The position numbers and the translations under genes are program-made. 26,090 bases of DNA. Source: a virus. This document shows, in pieces, positions 1-9,012 of the stretch. Numbering within the stretch: position 1 is the stretch's first letter; every line of letters begins with the position of its first letter. The stretch is taken from positions 1 through 26,090 of the IMG/VR virus record IMGVR_UViG_3300025759_000606; one strand, 5' to 3'. The notes under the pieces were generated by a model. The model worked only from the letters and a program-made list of their open reading frames with translations, had not been told where the DNA came from and did not search any database.

Positions 1-863
1 CGTTTAAAGTTATGTTTCGAATGCTTGACGCAGGGTTAGACAGTACTAACATAGATACTGCGTTCACCTATAACCCAGCTACTAATAGAATATCCGGAAC
101 CACAGAAACCGAACTGTTTTTGTATGGTGGTTCTCAATGGACCAATAAGACATATTCAAATGAAAGAGAACCGATTCATGTTAAAGAATATGTCACATTT
201 AAAGGTAGCACAACTGGATTGGACAGCGTTGCTACTATTGAATCATTTTTCATTGAAAACGGAACCGTTACTGCAGCTGCATTTGCCGGTGATGGTACAC
301 TGATAGAAAATGTAAATGCCGCTACTGCACTTACAGCTACTAATGTTAACGTTATTGCAACAAGTGATCCCAGTACTCACTACTTACATTTTGGTAGTGT
401 TTCTGGATCTGCGGCCGATGGTGTCAACGCAAATGCTAATTTAAGACTAAACCCTTCAACGTTAAAAATAAACACTGTTAGTGATACTGGTTCTATGTAT
501 TTTGGTGCTGATAGTGATGTTGGTATATCATTATCTGGAGTGCAATATGCATTTCAAGTGGTAAACAACGGATCATCATTTTATACTTTCACAGACACAA
601 ATAGTGTATGGTTTCCCAGTGGAGAAGATAATCCTACATTATATCTTCGAAGAGGCGATACGTATCGATTTGATATAACTACTACAAACCATCCTTTTGA
701 AATACGATTGTCTAATGGTGGGGCTGCGTATACTACTGGTGTTGTTAATAACGGCGTGGCCGTTGGTTATACGTACTTTAGTGTACCCATGAGTGCGCCT
801 TCATCACTTTATTATCAATGTACAATTCACTCAGGAATGGGTGGAGTGATCAACGTAGTATAA
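1..863 (+). CDS. virion structural protein with C-terminal cupredoxin-like domain (5' end missing)
   Basis: The frame is open from base 3, before the first in-frame ATG at 12, so the gene very probably begins upstream and only its 3' part (at least 283 codons) is present. The visible part is rich in Thr, Ser, Gly, Asn and beta-branched residues, like phage tail or fibre proteins, with no signal peptide or membrane segment. The last 75 or so residues resemble a cupredoxin: a NHPF motif (His codon 690-692), then YYQCTIHSGMGG with Cys at 819-821, His at 828-830 and Met at 837-839. That His...Cys-x2-His-x2-Met spacing is the type-1 copper ligand set of plastocyanin and pseudoazurin. I recall similar YYYCxxHSGMGG endings in marine phage structural proteins, where metal binding is not established to my knowledge. 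The next gene starts 3 bases after the stop. Structural role is inferred from composition and context. Confidence 0.75.
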   Translation, partial: FKVMFRMLDAGLDSTNIDTAFTYNPATNRISGTTETELFLYGGSQWTNKTYSNEREPIHVKEYVTFKGSTTGLDSVATIESFFIENGTVTAAAFAGDGTLIENVNAATALTATNVNVIATSDPSTHYLHFGSVSGSAADGVNANANLRLNPSTLKINTVSDTGSMYFGADSDVGISLSGVQYAFQVVNNGSSFYTFTDTNSVWFPSGEDNPTLYLRRGDTYRFDITTTNHPFEIRLSNGGAAYTTGVVNNGVAVGYTYFSVPMSAPSSLYYQCTIHSGMGGVINVV

Positions 864-866
864 AAT

Positions 867-3800
867 ATGCACAACAGGACTGTCGATAAAAAACGCAGAA
901 ATATAAATCTGCGAGAGATGCAAGTGGAAAATGTTCTGCCCGAACATTTTGCAACTTACTATCCAAAATTTATCTCACTGTTGAAACGTTATTATGAGTT
1001 CCAAGACCAGAACAATTCAACTGAATTGTTGAATCATCTTTTTGCTACTAGGGATGTCAACGAAACCGACATTACTTTGTTGAATTATATTGAAGATGAA
1101 TTACTTTTGGGGGAAACATATTTTGAAGGGTTTGGTGATAAAGAAAACAATCCGGAAGAATTACGAGCTGCAGCCAATTTTTCAAGCATCATGTTTCGTT
1201 CTAAGGGAACCAAGTTTGCCATAGAATGGTTTTTTCGATCCTTTTATGGTGAAGACGTTGAGGTTTTGTATCCCAAAGAAAACATTTTTAAAGTCGGCGA
1301 AGTCGACTCTCAGATAGGATCTGATTCTTTAAAATATATCACAGACGATAAACTCTACCAGACATTTGCACTATTGGTTCGAACCGGAATTTCTATAACT
1401 AAATGGAAGGATGTTTTTAAACTATTTGCACACCCAGCTGGAATGTATTTAAGTGGAGAAGTAATAATTTCTGACGTTGTTAGTTCTCCGGTCACACTTA
1501 CAAACGATTCTATCATTACATATGAAAATATTGCTTATAATTTTTCCGCAACAACAACAGTGAGTGAAGGCGTGCAGTATTCTTTTACAGTTAACACAAC
1601 CGACACTAGGACATATAACACATATGATGCTGTATATTGGTATGGTGTGCATGGCACAACTGAAGATGCAGACTTTGGAGTTAACTTTAAAAACGGAGAC
1701 ACCGGGCTTCCATCTTTAGAAACTGCACAATATGTTGAAATAGAAAATGGAGTTGGTTCCTTTACAATAAACACTGTAATAGATCCTATAGATAATCCTC
1801 CAGAATCACAAGAACAGTTTACAGTTGTAGTTATAGACCGTAGCGGCCGAACAATCGCAACAATACCTTGTAATCTAAATGATGTTGTTCCGAACTGGAC
1901 AGTCAACACAACTCCATCGATTATTGCACCTGAAGGAACCACCTTTGTGTTTACGATTGGTGGAACAAATTTACCATATGGAGGAGAAACTACTCTTAGG
2001 TGGTATTTGGATGGTTCTAGTCAAGCGACTGATGCGGATTTCGAAGGAACAATCCCAACAACATCCGGTGAAGCAGAAGAAATCATAATTACCGGCGGGA
2101 CAGGTTCCTTTAGTATTAAATCGTTAGTTGATGGTTCCGCTGATAGTGGTGATGAAACAGCGGTATTTAATATTATCAACGAAAATAATGTAGTGGTTGC
2201 ATCAGAGACCATAACATTACAAGATGTTGTTCCTTCAATAGTTGTTACGGTCGATGATGTTGTGGAAGGAACATCAATTCAGGCCAACGTGGTTATTGGT
2301 ACTTATGCTGAGGGAGACACTTTAAGTTGGACTATAACGGGTGATGCTTCATCAGACAGTAGAGTTTCAAACAACAGTGGAACAGCAACATACGCACATA
2401 ACAGTGGTTCTGGTATAACAATAACTGTGCCAACTTCTGCACTTTCAACATTCCAAGGTATAACTGCTGGGAATTTTGAGGTTGTTGATAACAGTATGAT
2501 ATCTTCTCCAACTGGTACTGACTCATTTAATATTGTAGATGAGGATCCTGTATACACGTTGTCAGCATCACCAGCTGGAGCAGGATCTAACGATACCGTA
2601 ACATTTACAATTGGTGGAACCAATATTGACCCTGCACAAGATTACTATTTTTATGTAACTTTAGGTGACGGTAATGCAACCGATTTTGTCGATTCCCCAT
2701 TACCAGAATCTGGCACGAGAAGATTAATAAGTGCTCCAGGCACATCTACCACATTAACTTACGCAACTTTGCCTGCAGATAGGTTTTATGAAGCCTTAAT
2801 TAGTGAAACTATTAACGGAGCTCCAGTAGCAGACATATACATGGAAGCTTTATTGACTACGACATCGGTAACTCCAAGTGCTACAAATATTAATGAAGGT
2901 GATACCATCACGTTCACAATCTCAAATGCACCTGACGGTGATTGTAAATACTGGTTTACTGGTGATGTTAGTGCAAACGATTTTACCAGTATTACGACGA
3001 ATTTGGGTAACACTGGAGGGTTTGCGGATATCAATTCACCCGCAAACGTTACTGTAGTTGGAGGCGCAGCAACTATTACTGCGGTATTGAATAATGATAT
3101 TGTTAGAGAAGGGGTTGAAACATTCACTTTAGTCGTGGGTTCTCCCGCTGTAACTCCAACATTCCAAACATCTGCGATTGCAGAAACAACAACAATTACC
3201 GTTAATGATACTTCTGTAGCTACATATAGTGTGGCAAATTACACTGATGATGTGTCCGAAGTTGTTGCAACAAGTGTAAACGAAGGTGACAATTTGTATA
3301 TCGGAGTTACGATTAGTAACCAACAGCCGGTCGAAAACTTGTTCATTGAACTGACTGGGCCCGGAGCTGCTTATTATACTAATTCAACTGAAGTTGATAC
3401 GAGTGTGCCGGGAGGAACATCTTATGCTGTTATTGGTGCATTGGCGGATAACAGTGTTCTTGACGGGCCTAGAGATGTTAACATTGGTGTCTATGTAAAT
3501 GGTTATAGTGGATCTGGTGGAACTTTAGTAGCATCAACAACTGTAACGCTGAATGATAATTCCGTTACCACATCACTAACTGCGGTCAATCCAACGCCAG
3601 ACCCAATTGAAAATGGTAGTACCATAACATTTGATGTTGATGTGACTAACATGGTATTACCCAATACTGTCGAAATTCGTTTGGCAGATTTCGAAACGGT
3701 TCAATGCGATCTAACGGTAGGCAATTCGATTATTTCGGCTTATGAAGACCCAATTAGTGCAGGAATTGAAATAGGTCAAGCCGCTTGGGCAGATCAGTCT

Positions 3801-4601
3801 GGTAAAATTAAAATCGGTGTTGTCGAATCAATTAGTCCTACGCCAACATCTGGTAAATACAATATACAACTGAACAATCTTGGAATTGTTACGACAGAAA
3901 CGACAACTGTTTACTTTATTCCAGAAGAATCTGGTGCACAATCATTCGATTTACCATGGCAAGATGTTGAACTAACTACTCTCAAAACAACTTTCACAGT
4001 TGATGTTTTGGATCCGAACGAACTATCCGGTACTAGAGATTATACGTTTGCAGTTTATGAAAACGTTACTGATGCCGGATCCGCTTCAACAGCAACAGAA
4101 ACAATAACTGTCCAACATTCAATTGTAGATTTAGGGGAATCACCTTATGTTATAATTTCTCCAGATGTTAGCGATTTTAATACAGCGCCATCAGCTTCTA
4201 TTACTATAGGAAATAATGGTCGAATAAGTTGGAGCGGTGCGGTTGCATCTCGAAACAGCATCCCTTGGCCGTCTGGAACATCATATCCATGGATAGACAA
4301 TTTGGTTCACAACACTTCTGACTATGCAGTTAGGTATTTAGATGAGGGTGGTCAACAACAACAATTCCAAACAAGTGATTTAAGTTTATTTTCAGATGAC
4401 ACTTCTTTGGCAGATACACCAACAGGGACATCTATAAATGGGTACTATACATTAAGCAGTTCTAGAACTTGGAGCGTAACAGACACAAGTTCAAACGGCG
4501 TTGAAGTTCAAGCTCGAGGAGTACTACAAATTGCAGATGTTGCTACATATACAGTACTTGCAGAAGTTAGACTTATATTAACAGCAAATTATGAGAGATA
4601 A
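867..4601 (+). CDS. large virion structural protein, baseplate-type N-terminus plus Ig/Calx-beta-like repeats
   Basis: 1244 residues. Residues 1 to about 200 (motifs YYPKFISLLKRYYEFQDQ, FRSKGTKFAIEWFFRSFYGE, VLYPKENIFKVG) match a domain I know from structural proteins of cyanophages and other marine myoviruses, usually called baseplate or virion structural protein. Residues about 225-1086 form roughly seven beta-rich repeats of 100-180 residues, beginning near 225, 340, 453, 556, 667, 785 and 902. Several show the Calx-beta pattern: an early (N/S)EGxxxxFT strand, then an acidic stretch and a closing (L/V)xD(V/N/T) turn. Residues about 1089-1244 form a separate C-terminal module. The likely role is a baseplate-anchored spike or fibre whose repeats extend outward and touch the host surface. 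This is inferred from domain types and from its place next to the terminase genes. No enzymatic motif was recognised. Confidence 0.75.
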   Translation: MHNRTVDKKRRNINLREMQVENVLPEHFATYYPKFISLLKRYYEFQDQNNSTELLNHLFATRDVNETDITLLNYIEDELLLGETYFEGFGDKENNPEELRAAANFSSIMFRSKGTKFAIEWFFRSFYGEDVEVLYPKENIFKVGEVDSQIGSDSLKYITDDKLYQTFALLVRTGISITKWKDVFKLFAHPAGMYLSGEVIISDVVSSPVTLTNDSIITYENIAYNFSATTTVSEGVQYSFTVNTTDTRTYNTYDAVYWYGVHGTTEDADFGVNFKNGDTGLPSLETAQYVEIENGVGSFTINTVIDPIDNPPESQEQFTVVVIDRSGRTIATIPCNLNDVVPNWTVNTTPSIIAPEGTTFVFTIGGTNLPYGGETTLRWYLDGSSQATDADFEGTIPTTSGEAEEIIITGGTGSFSIKSLVDGSADSGDETAVFNIINENNVVVASETITLQDVVPSIVVTVDDVVEGTSIQANVVIGTYAEGDTLSWTITGDASSDSRVSNNSGTATYAHNSGSGITITVPTSALSTFQGITAGNFEVVDNSMISSPTGTDSFNIVDEDPVYTLSASPAGAGSNDTVTFTIGGTNIDPAQDYYFYVTLGDGNATDFVDSPLPESGTRRLISAPGTSTTLTYATLPADRFYEALISETINGAPVADIYMEALLTTTSVTPSATNINEGDTITFTISNAPDGDCKYWFTGDVSANDFTSITTNLGNTGGFADINSPANVTVVGGAATITAVLNNDIVREGVETFTLVVGSPAVTPTFQTSAIAETTTITVNDTSVATYSVANYTDDVSEVVATSVNEGDNLYIGVTISNQQPVENLFIELTGPGAAYYTNSTEVDTSVPGGTSYAVIGALADNSVLDGPRDVNIGVYVNGYSGSGGTLVASTTVTLNDNSVTTSLTAVNPTPDPIENGSTITFDVDVTNMVLPNTVEIRLADFETVQCDLTVGNSIISAYEDPISAGIEIGQAAWADQSGKIKIGVVESISPTPTSGKYNIQLNNLGIVTTETTTVYFIPEESGAQSFDLPWQDVELTTLKTTFTVDVLDPNELSGTRDYTFAVYENVTDAGSASTATETITVQHSIVDLGESPYVIISPDVSDFNTAPSASITIGNNGRISWSGAVASRNSIPWPSGTSYPWIDNLVHNTSDYAVRYLDEGGQQQQFQTSDLSLFSDDTSLADTPTGTSINGYYTLSSSRTWSVTDTSSNGVEVQARGVLQIADVATYTVLAEVRLILTANYER

Positions 4602-4606
4602 AAATT

Positions 4607-4960
4607 ATGAACGATAAAGACCCGATAAAATATGATTATGATTATTCTCGAGCTACCTATTATGAACTAATTGAAAAAGGTAAAGAGTCTCTTGATCTCA
4701 TGATTGAAGTTGCACGAGAATCAGAACATCCTCGTGCGTTTGAAGTTTTATCAGGCCTGATAAAAAATCTTTCCGACACAAACGACAAACTTATGGATCT
4801 TAATAAGAAACATAAAGATATTAATATGCCCGATAAAAACGAAGCGAAACAAATTACAAATAATAATGTGTTCTTAGGGAGTACAACAGACCTACAACGA
4901 CTATTACGTAATGAAGAAAAGGTGATTGCAGATGACTCAAGCCATACGAATGTCAAATGA
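4607..4960 (+). CDS. 16: terminase small subunit, gp16-like
   Basis: 117 residues, shorter than T4 gp16 (164). The protein is mostly helical and highly charged: the N-terminal part has EKGKESLDLMIEVARESEHP and RAFEVLSGLIKNLSDTNDKL, followed by a DLNKKHKDI helix that can form the central coiled coil of T4-type small terminases. A disordered tail follows, including NNNVFLGSTTDLQRLL. This fits the ring-forming regulator that recognises or licenses the concatemeric DNA and stimulates the gp17 motor. Identity rests on these helices, on its size and mainly on its place directly upstream of and overlapping gp17, the T4 arrangement. The start at 4607 follows the previous stop by 5 bases, so translation is probably coupled. 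Confidence 0.85.
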   Translation: MNDKDPIKYDYDYSRATYYELIEKGKESLDLMIEVARESEHPRAFEVLSGLIKNLSDTNDKLMDLNKKHKDINMPDKNEAKQITNNNVFLGSTTDLQRLLRNEEKVIADDSSHTNVK

Positions 4961-6551
4961 TACTTATCAATACAATCATCTAGTAAAGAAAGACGGTGTT
5001 GTTCAAGAATGGACACAAGAAGAGGTTATTGAGTATGCAAAGTGTATGGGAAATCCCGCATATTTTGCGGAAACATATGTTAAAATTATTTCATTGGATA
5101 GGGGTCTTGTTCCTTTTTCTCTTTACCCCTATCAAGAAAAAATGTTCAAACATTTTAACGATAATCGTTTTAACATTGTACTTGCTTGTCGACAATCTGG
5201 CAAATCAATTTCATCAGTCGCCTATCTTCTCTGGTATGCAATTTTCAATCCCGAAAAAACCATTGCTGTACTGGCTAACAAAGGTTCCACTTCGCGAGAA
5301 ATGCTTGGACGTATTACACTTATGCTCGAGAATTTGCCTTTCTTTTTACAACCTGGTTGCAAAACTCTTAATAAGGGTTCTATCGATTTTTCTAATAACT
5401 CTAGGATTGTTGCTGCTTCCACTAGCGGCTCTTCTATTCGGGGTATGTCTGTTAATTTGCTCTATCTCGATGAGTTTGCTTTTGTCGAGCGAGCAGCTGA
5501 GTTTTACACTTCCACCTATCCTGTTGTCTCTGCCGGTAAAGATACAAAGGTTATTATCACATCTACGGCAAACGGTATCGGAAATATATTCCACAAAATA
5601 TGGGAAGGCGCGAACCAAGGGGTAAACGAATTTATCCCATTCCGTGTGGATTGGTGGGATGTGCCCGGAAGAGATGAAGAGTGGAAGTTGCAAACTATTA
5701 ATAACACTTCACTTTTACAGTTCGATCAAGAATTTGGGAACACTTTTTTTGGTACTGGCGATACTTTAATAAACGCCAATACTCTTATGGAATTGCGAGC
5801 CAAAAATCCTATCACACATTTAGAGGGTGGTGATCTTCTTGTATATGAAGAAACACAACCCGAGCACGATTACATCATGTGTGTTGATGTAAGTAAGGGA
5901 AGAGGACAGGACTATTCTACATTTAATATCATCGACATTAGCTCGAGACCTTTTAAACAGGTGGCTGTGTATCGCTGTAACACTATCTCGCCCCTGCTCT
6001 TTCCTAATATTATCTATAAGTATGCGAAAGTCTACAATGAAGCTTACGTTGTAGTAGAATCTAATGATCAGGGTACAGTAGTTTGTAATGGATTATATTT
6101 AGATTTTGAGTATGAAAACATGCATGTGGAGTCTGTAACAAAAAACAAATTAGGAATTGAAATGAACAGAAAAACCAAACGTCTTGGTTGTTCAGGTATC
6201 AAAGATTTGTTAGAAGAACATAAATTAGAAATTGTAGATGAAAATACTATTTTAGAAATATCTACATTTATTGCAAAGGGTCAGTCTTATGAGGCTAGTG
6301 ATGGCAATCATGATGACTTAATGATGAATCTTGTGATGTTTGGATTTTTCTCTACAGGAACATATTTTTCAGACTTAACGGATATTAACATGAAAGATAT
6401 GTTGTTCAATCAAAGAATGCAACAGATCGAAAATGATCTTGTTCCCTTTGGTTTTCATGACGATGGTACTGATATAATCGAAGAAATTGAAGCTGAAGAA
6501 AAAATGAAACATCATGGATGGCAAATACCATTCGAACCAGATGTATGGTAG
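4932..6551 (+). CDS. 17: terminase large subunit (packaging ATPase/nuclease), gp17-like
   Basis: 539 residues from ATG 4932. This start is preferred over an in-frame TTG at 4926 because AAAAGG ends 9 bases upstream; ATG 4950 is another option. Walker A is CRQSGKS at residues 86-92, Walker B LLYLDE at 176-181, and the coupling motif TSTANG follows. The C-terminal RNase H-like nuclease has candidate acidic residues D319 (CVDVSKGRGQD), E376/D379 (VESNDQG) and D461/D462 (GNHDDLMMN), the same order as the catalytic D-E-D triad of T4 gp17. It powers DNA translocation into the prohead through the portal and cuts the concatemer for headful packaging. The gene overlaps gp16 by 29 bases. All key residues appear present, so it should be functional. 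Confidence 0.97.
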   Translation: MTQAIRMSNDTYQYNHLVKKDGVVQEWTQEEVIEYAKCMGNPAYFAETYVKIISLDRGLVPFSLYPYQEKMFKHFNDNRFNIVLACRQSGKSISSVAYLLWYAIFNPEKTIAVLANKGSTSREMLGRITLMLENLPFFLQPGCKTLNKGSIDFSNNSRIVAASTSGSSIRGMSVNLLYLDEFAFVERAAEFYTSTYPVVSAGKDTKVIITSTANGIGNIFHKIWEGANQGVNEFIPFRVDWWDVPGRDEEWKLQTINNTSLLQFDQEFGNTFFGTGDTLINANTLMELRAKNPITHLEGGDLLVYEETQPEHDYIMCVDVSKGRGQDYSTFNIIDISSRPFKQVAVYRCNTISPLLFPNIIYKYAKVYNEAYVVVESNDQGTVVCNGLYLDFEYENMHVESVTKNKLGIEMNRKTKRLGCSGIKDLLEEHKLEIVDENTILEISTFIAKGQSYEASDGNHDDLMMNLVMFGFFSTGTYFSDLTDINMKDMLFNQRMQQIENDLVPFGFHDDGTDIIEEIEAEEKMKHHGWQIPFEPDVW

Positions 6552-6583
6552 TGTCTAATTAAATATGTTAGAATTTCATAGTA

Positions 6584-6591
6584 TATAAATA
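6584..6591 (+). promoter_or_regulatory. T4-type late promoter, upstream of gp18
   Basis: Perfect TATAAATA octamer in the 103-base gap between gp17 and gp18. T4 late promoters consist of this -10-like box recognised by the gp55 sigma-like factor, with no -35 element. Transcription would begin about 5-7 bases after the box, giving a leader of about 58 bases before the sheath ATG at 6655. Confidence 0.8.
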
Positions 6592-6654
6592 AATACATTG
6601 AGTTTAATCCGTATTATGTAATCTTATTTATGTTAACGAAAAAAGGACACGATT

Positions 6655-8403
6655 ATGGCATTTTCACCATCAGAGTCTCCAGCAGTCACAGTCAGAGAAG
6701 TTGATCTATCAGGTATTGTGCCTGCTGTTACTTCATCTACTGGTGCAATTGTTGGGGATTTTAACTGGGGACCAACCAATCAACCGACGCTTGTGGGAAC
6801 TGAAGCAGAATTGGTTAGTAGATTTGGTTCTCCATCACTTGTAGTTGACAGTGACAACACAGATTTCTTGTCAGCTACAGCATTCTTAAAATATTCTGGA
6901 TCATTGTATGTTACTAGAGGATTAGATGCTACAGCTAAAAACGCTGTCGACTCTGATACTCCATCTGCAGTACCAGTTGTTGAAAATTTAGCTGACTGGG
7001 ACACTAAGAAATCTAGTTTTGTCAATGACATCAATAGAATTATTGCAAAGTATCCAGGCAAGGCCGGTAACTCTTTAGCAGTTTCTATTTGCCCTTGGTC
7101 TACTAGTGATACAGCGTTTTCGGCTTGGACTTATGCTCCTCAGTTTGATGCTGCTCCGTCTACATCTTCATATGTAGAAACCCGAAGCGAAGATGGTGCG
7201 ACTGCACACGATGAAATTCATGTTGCAATCATCGATGAAGGTGGTAAGTTTAGTGGACAACCAGGCACTGTCTTGGAAACATGGCCGTTTTTATCACTCG
7301 CTACTGACGCTAAGACTCCTGATGGATCTAGTAATTTTGTATTAGATGTGTTGAACAACAAATCTGCATATGTTTGGGCTTCAGCAATTGATGCAGGAAG
7401 ACCTACGAATGTATCAGCTGCAAATTTTGCCTCAGATACTGTAACCGACAACACTGTTAGAACACAATCATTCAACGGAGGTAATCAAACTTCTGGTGCT
7501 TTAAGTGAAGATGAATATTTGACAGGATTTGATCAGTATGAAGATGTCGATACTATTCAAGTAGATTTTCTTATCGCTCCAAGTATGGGGTCCAGAGTAT
7601 CTCAAAAAAATGTTATAGTAGATTTAGAATCTACAGCTAGGGGTCTTAGAAAAGACTGTGTAGTCGTTTCTTCGCCCGCTAGGGTTGATGTTGTAGGTAT
7701 TCCCGATACAACTACATTAACTGATGGTTTGAAAGCTTTCTCTGAAACTTTACCTTCATCATCATACTTGATATTAGACAACAACTTTATTAAAGTTTAC
7801 GATAAGTATTCTGATGAATATGTTTTTATTCCTGCAGCAAGTTCAACGGCTGGATTGATGGCAGCTTCTGATACTTCAGCAGCGGCTTGGTTTTCTCCCG
7901 CTGGACAACGAAGAGGTCAGTACTTTGGAGTTTCATCTTTGGCATGGAACGCTACTAAATCGCAACGTGACACATTGTATAAAGTAGGTATTAATCCTGT
8001 AGTTAATTTGCCTGGCCAAGGAGTATTGCTCTACGGTGATAAGACTAAACTAGCACGTCCTTCCGCATTTGATCGCATTAACGTCCGAAGACTATTCTTA
8101 GTTATGGAACGTGCTATTAAATCGGCGGCTCAAAACGTAATGTTTGAATTCAATGATGAATTTACTAGAGCCGAATTCGTTAACATCGTCGAACCTTTCT
8201 TGAGAGAGATTAAGGGTAGACGCGGTATCACTGACTTCAAAGTTATTTGTGACGAAACAAATAACACCAGTCAAGTGATTGACACTAACCAATTTGTCGC
8301 TGACATCTATGTTAAACCAGCACGTTCTATTAACTACGTAACATTAAGTTTTGTAGCGGTTCGTACAGGTGTTGACTTTGATGAAGTGGTAGGTTTGGCT
8401 TAA
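6655..8403 (+). CDS. 18: tail sheath protein, gp18-like
   Basis: 582 residues (T4 gp18 is 659). The N-terminus (MAFSPSESPAVTVREVDLSG, then VGDFNWGP and AELVSRFGSP) is the typical start of myovirus sheath subunits, which carry the strand that links to neighbours. The C-terminal part (RRLFLVMERAIKSAAQ, FNDEFTRAEF, EPFLREIKGRRGI, YVKPARSINYVTLSF) is the conserved sheath core. Subunits form the contractile helical sheath around the tube. The start has AAAAAAGGA upstream and follows a late promoter at 6584, consistent with a highly expressed late gene. The tube gene follows after 22 bases, as in T4. The variable middle region probably forms the surface-exposed domains. Confidence 0.96.
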   Translation: MAFSPSESPAVTVREVDLSGIVPAVTSSTGAIVGDFNWGPTNQPTLVGTEAELVSRFGSPSLVVDSDNTDFLSATAFLKYSGSLYVTRGLDATAKNAVDSDTPSAVPVVENLADWDTKKSSFVNDINRIIAKYPGKAGNSLAVSICPWSTSDTAFSAWTYAPQFDAAPSTSSYVETRSEDGATAHDEIHVAIIDEGGKFSGQPGTVLETWPFLSLATDAKTPDGSSNFVLDVLNNKSAYVWASAIDAGRPTNVSAANFASDTVTDNTVRTQSFNGGNQTSGALSEDEYLTGFDQYEDVDTIQVDFLIAPSMGSRVSQKNVIVDLESTARGLRKDCVVVSSPARVDVVGIPDTTTLTDGLKAFSETLPSSSYLILDNNFIKVYDKYSDEYVFIPAASSTAGLMAASDTSAAAWFSPAGQRRGQYFGVSSLAWNATKSQRDTLYKVGINPVVNLPGQGVLLYGDKTKLARPSAFDRINVRRLFLVMERAIKSAAQNVMFEFNDEFTRAEFVNIVEPFLREIKGRRGITDFKVICDETNNTSQVIDTNQFVADIYVKPARSINYVTLSFVAVRTGVDFDEVVGLA

Positions 8404-8425
8404 AGCGCACAAGGAGAAATAAACA

Positions 8426-8953
8426 ATGGCAATTTTAGGAGTCGATGACTTTAAATCAAAACTGCGAGGTGGTGGTGCGCGACCGAATTTATTCAAAGCG
8501 ACCATTAACTTTCCTACCTATGCTGGTGGTAATGTGGAATTAACATCATTCATGTGTAGAGCCGCGCAGTTGCCTCAATCAACGGTTGAGGCACTATCAG
8601 TACCATTCAGAGGAAGAATTCTGAACGTTGCTGGAGACAGAACTTTTGAACCTTGGACAGTGACCATTCTTAATGACACTGGGTTCGAAGTACGTGACGC
8701 TATGGAAAGATGGATGAATGGCATTAACGGTCATTCTGCCAACACTGGTATCACAAATCCTGTTGACTATCAAACAGATCTTATTATCGATCAGTTAGAT
8801 CGTGATGAGTCTGTTATTAAGCGATACAACATCCGTGGTGCATTTCCAACCAGTGTAGGGGAAATTGCACTGTCCTATGACACTGGCGGTGAAGTTGAAA
8901 CCTTTGATGTGTCTTTCACATATCAGTATTGGGAGTCAAATACCACCAGTTAG
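8426..8953 (+). CDS. 19: tail tube protein, gp19-like
   Basis: 175 residues (T4 gp19 is 163). The sequence has the tube pattern: GGGARPNLFKATINFP, then CRAAQLPQSTVEALSVPFRG, GDRTFEPWTVTILND, RDAMERWMNGIN and a C-terminal VSFTYQYWE strand. Hexameric rings of this protein stack into the inner tail tube through which DNA is delivered; gp18 assembles around it. A strong ribosome site (AAGGAG, near 8410) lies upstream of the ATG. The gene shares the gp18 late transcript and is followed by a hairpin terminator at 8971-9002. Confidence 0.95.
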   Translation: MAILGVDDFKSKLRGGGARPNLFKATINFPTYAGGNVELTSFMCRAAQLPQSTVEALSVPFRGRILNVAGDRTFEPWTVTILNDTGFEVRDAMERWMNGINGHSANTGITNPVDYQTDLIIDQLDRDESVIKRYNIRGAFPTSVGEIALSYDTGGEVETFDVSFTYQYWESNTTS

Positions 8954-8970
8954 TAGTGGTCTAAATAACA

Positions 8971-9002
8971 GGGTGTCTAAGGGCACCCTTGTTATTATTA
9001 TT
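8971..9002 (+). terminator. rho-independent terminator between gp19 and gp20
   Basis: GGGTGTC (8971-8977) pairs with GGCACCC (8982-8988), with one G-U pair and a TAAG loop. The stem can be extended on the outside by AACA/TTGTT pairing with a bulge. A U-rich but interrupted tail (TTGTTATTATTATT) follows. It may attenuate the sheath/tube transcript ahead of the portal, which is needed at far lower copy number. The weak tail suggests partial readthrough. Confidence 0.6.
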
Positions 9003-9012
9003 AGGAAAATGT

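Noticed and set aside
4996-5625. 209-codon + strand frame inside the large terminase gene
   Set aside because: It is fully covered by gp17, which has intact catalytic motifs; the alternative peptide is hydrophobic noise without a ribosome site.
8960-8967. TCTAAATA, seven of eight matches to the late promoter octamer, after gp19
   Set aside because: It also sits directly before a terminator hairpin and its predicted transcription start falls inside the stem. It could matter only if the hairpin is very leaky.
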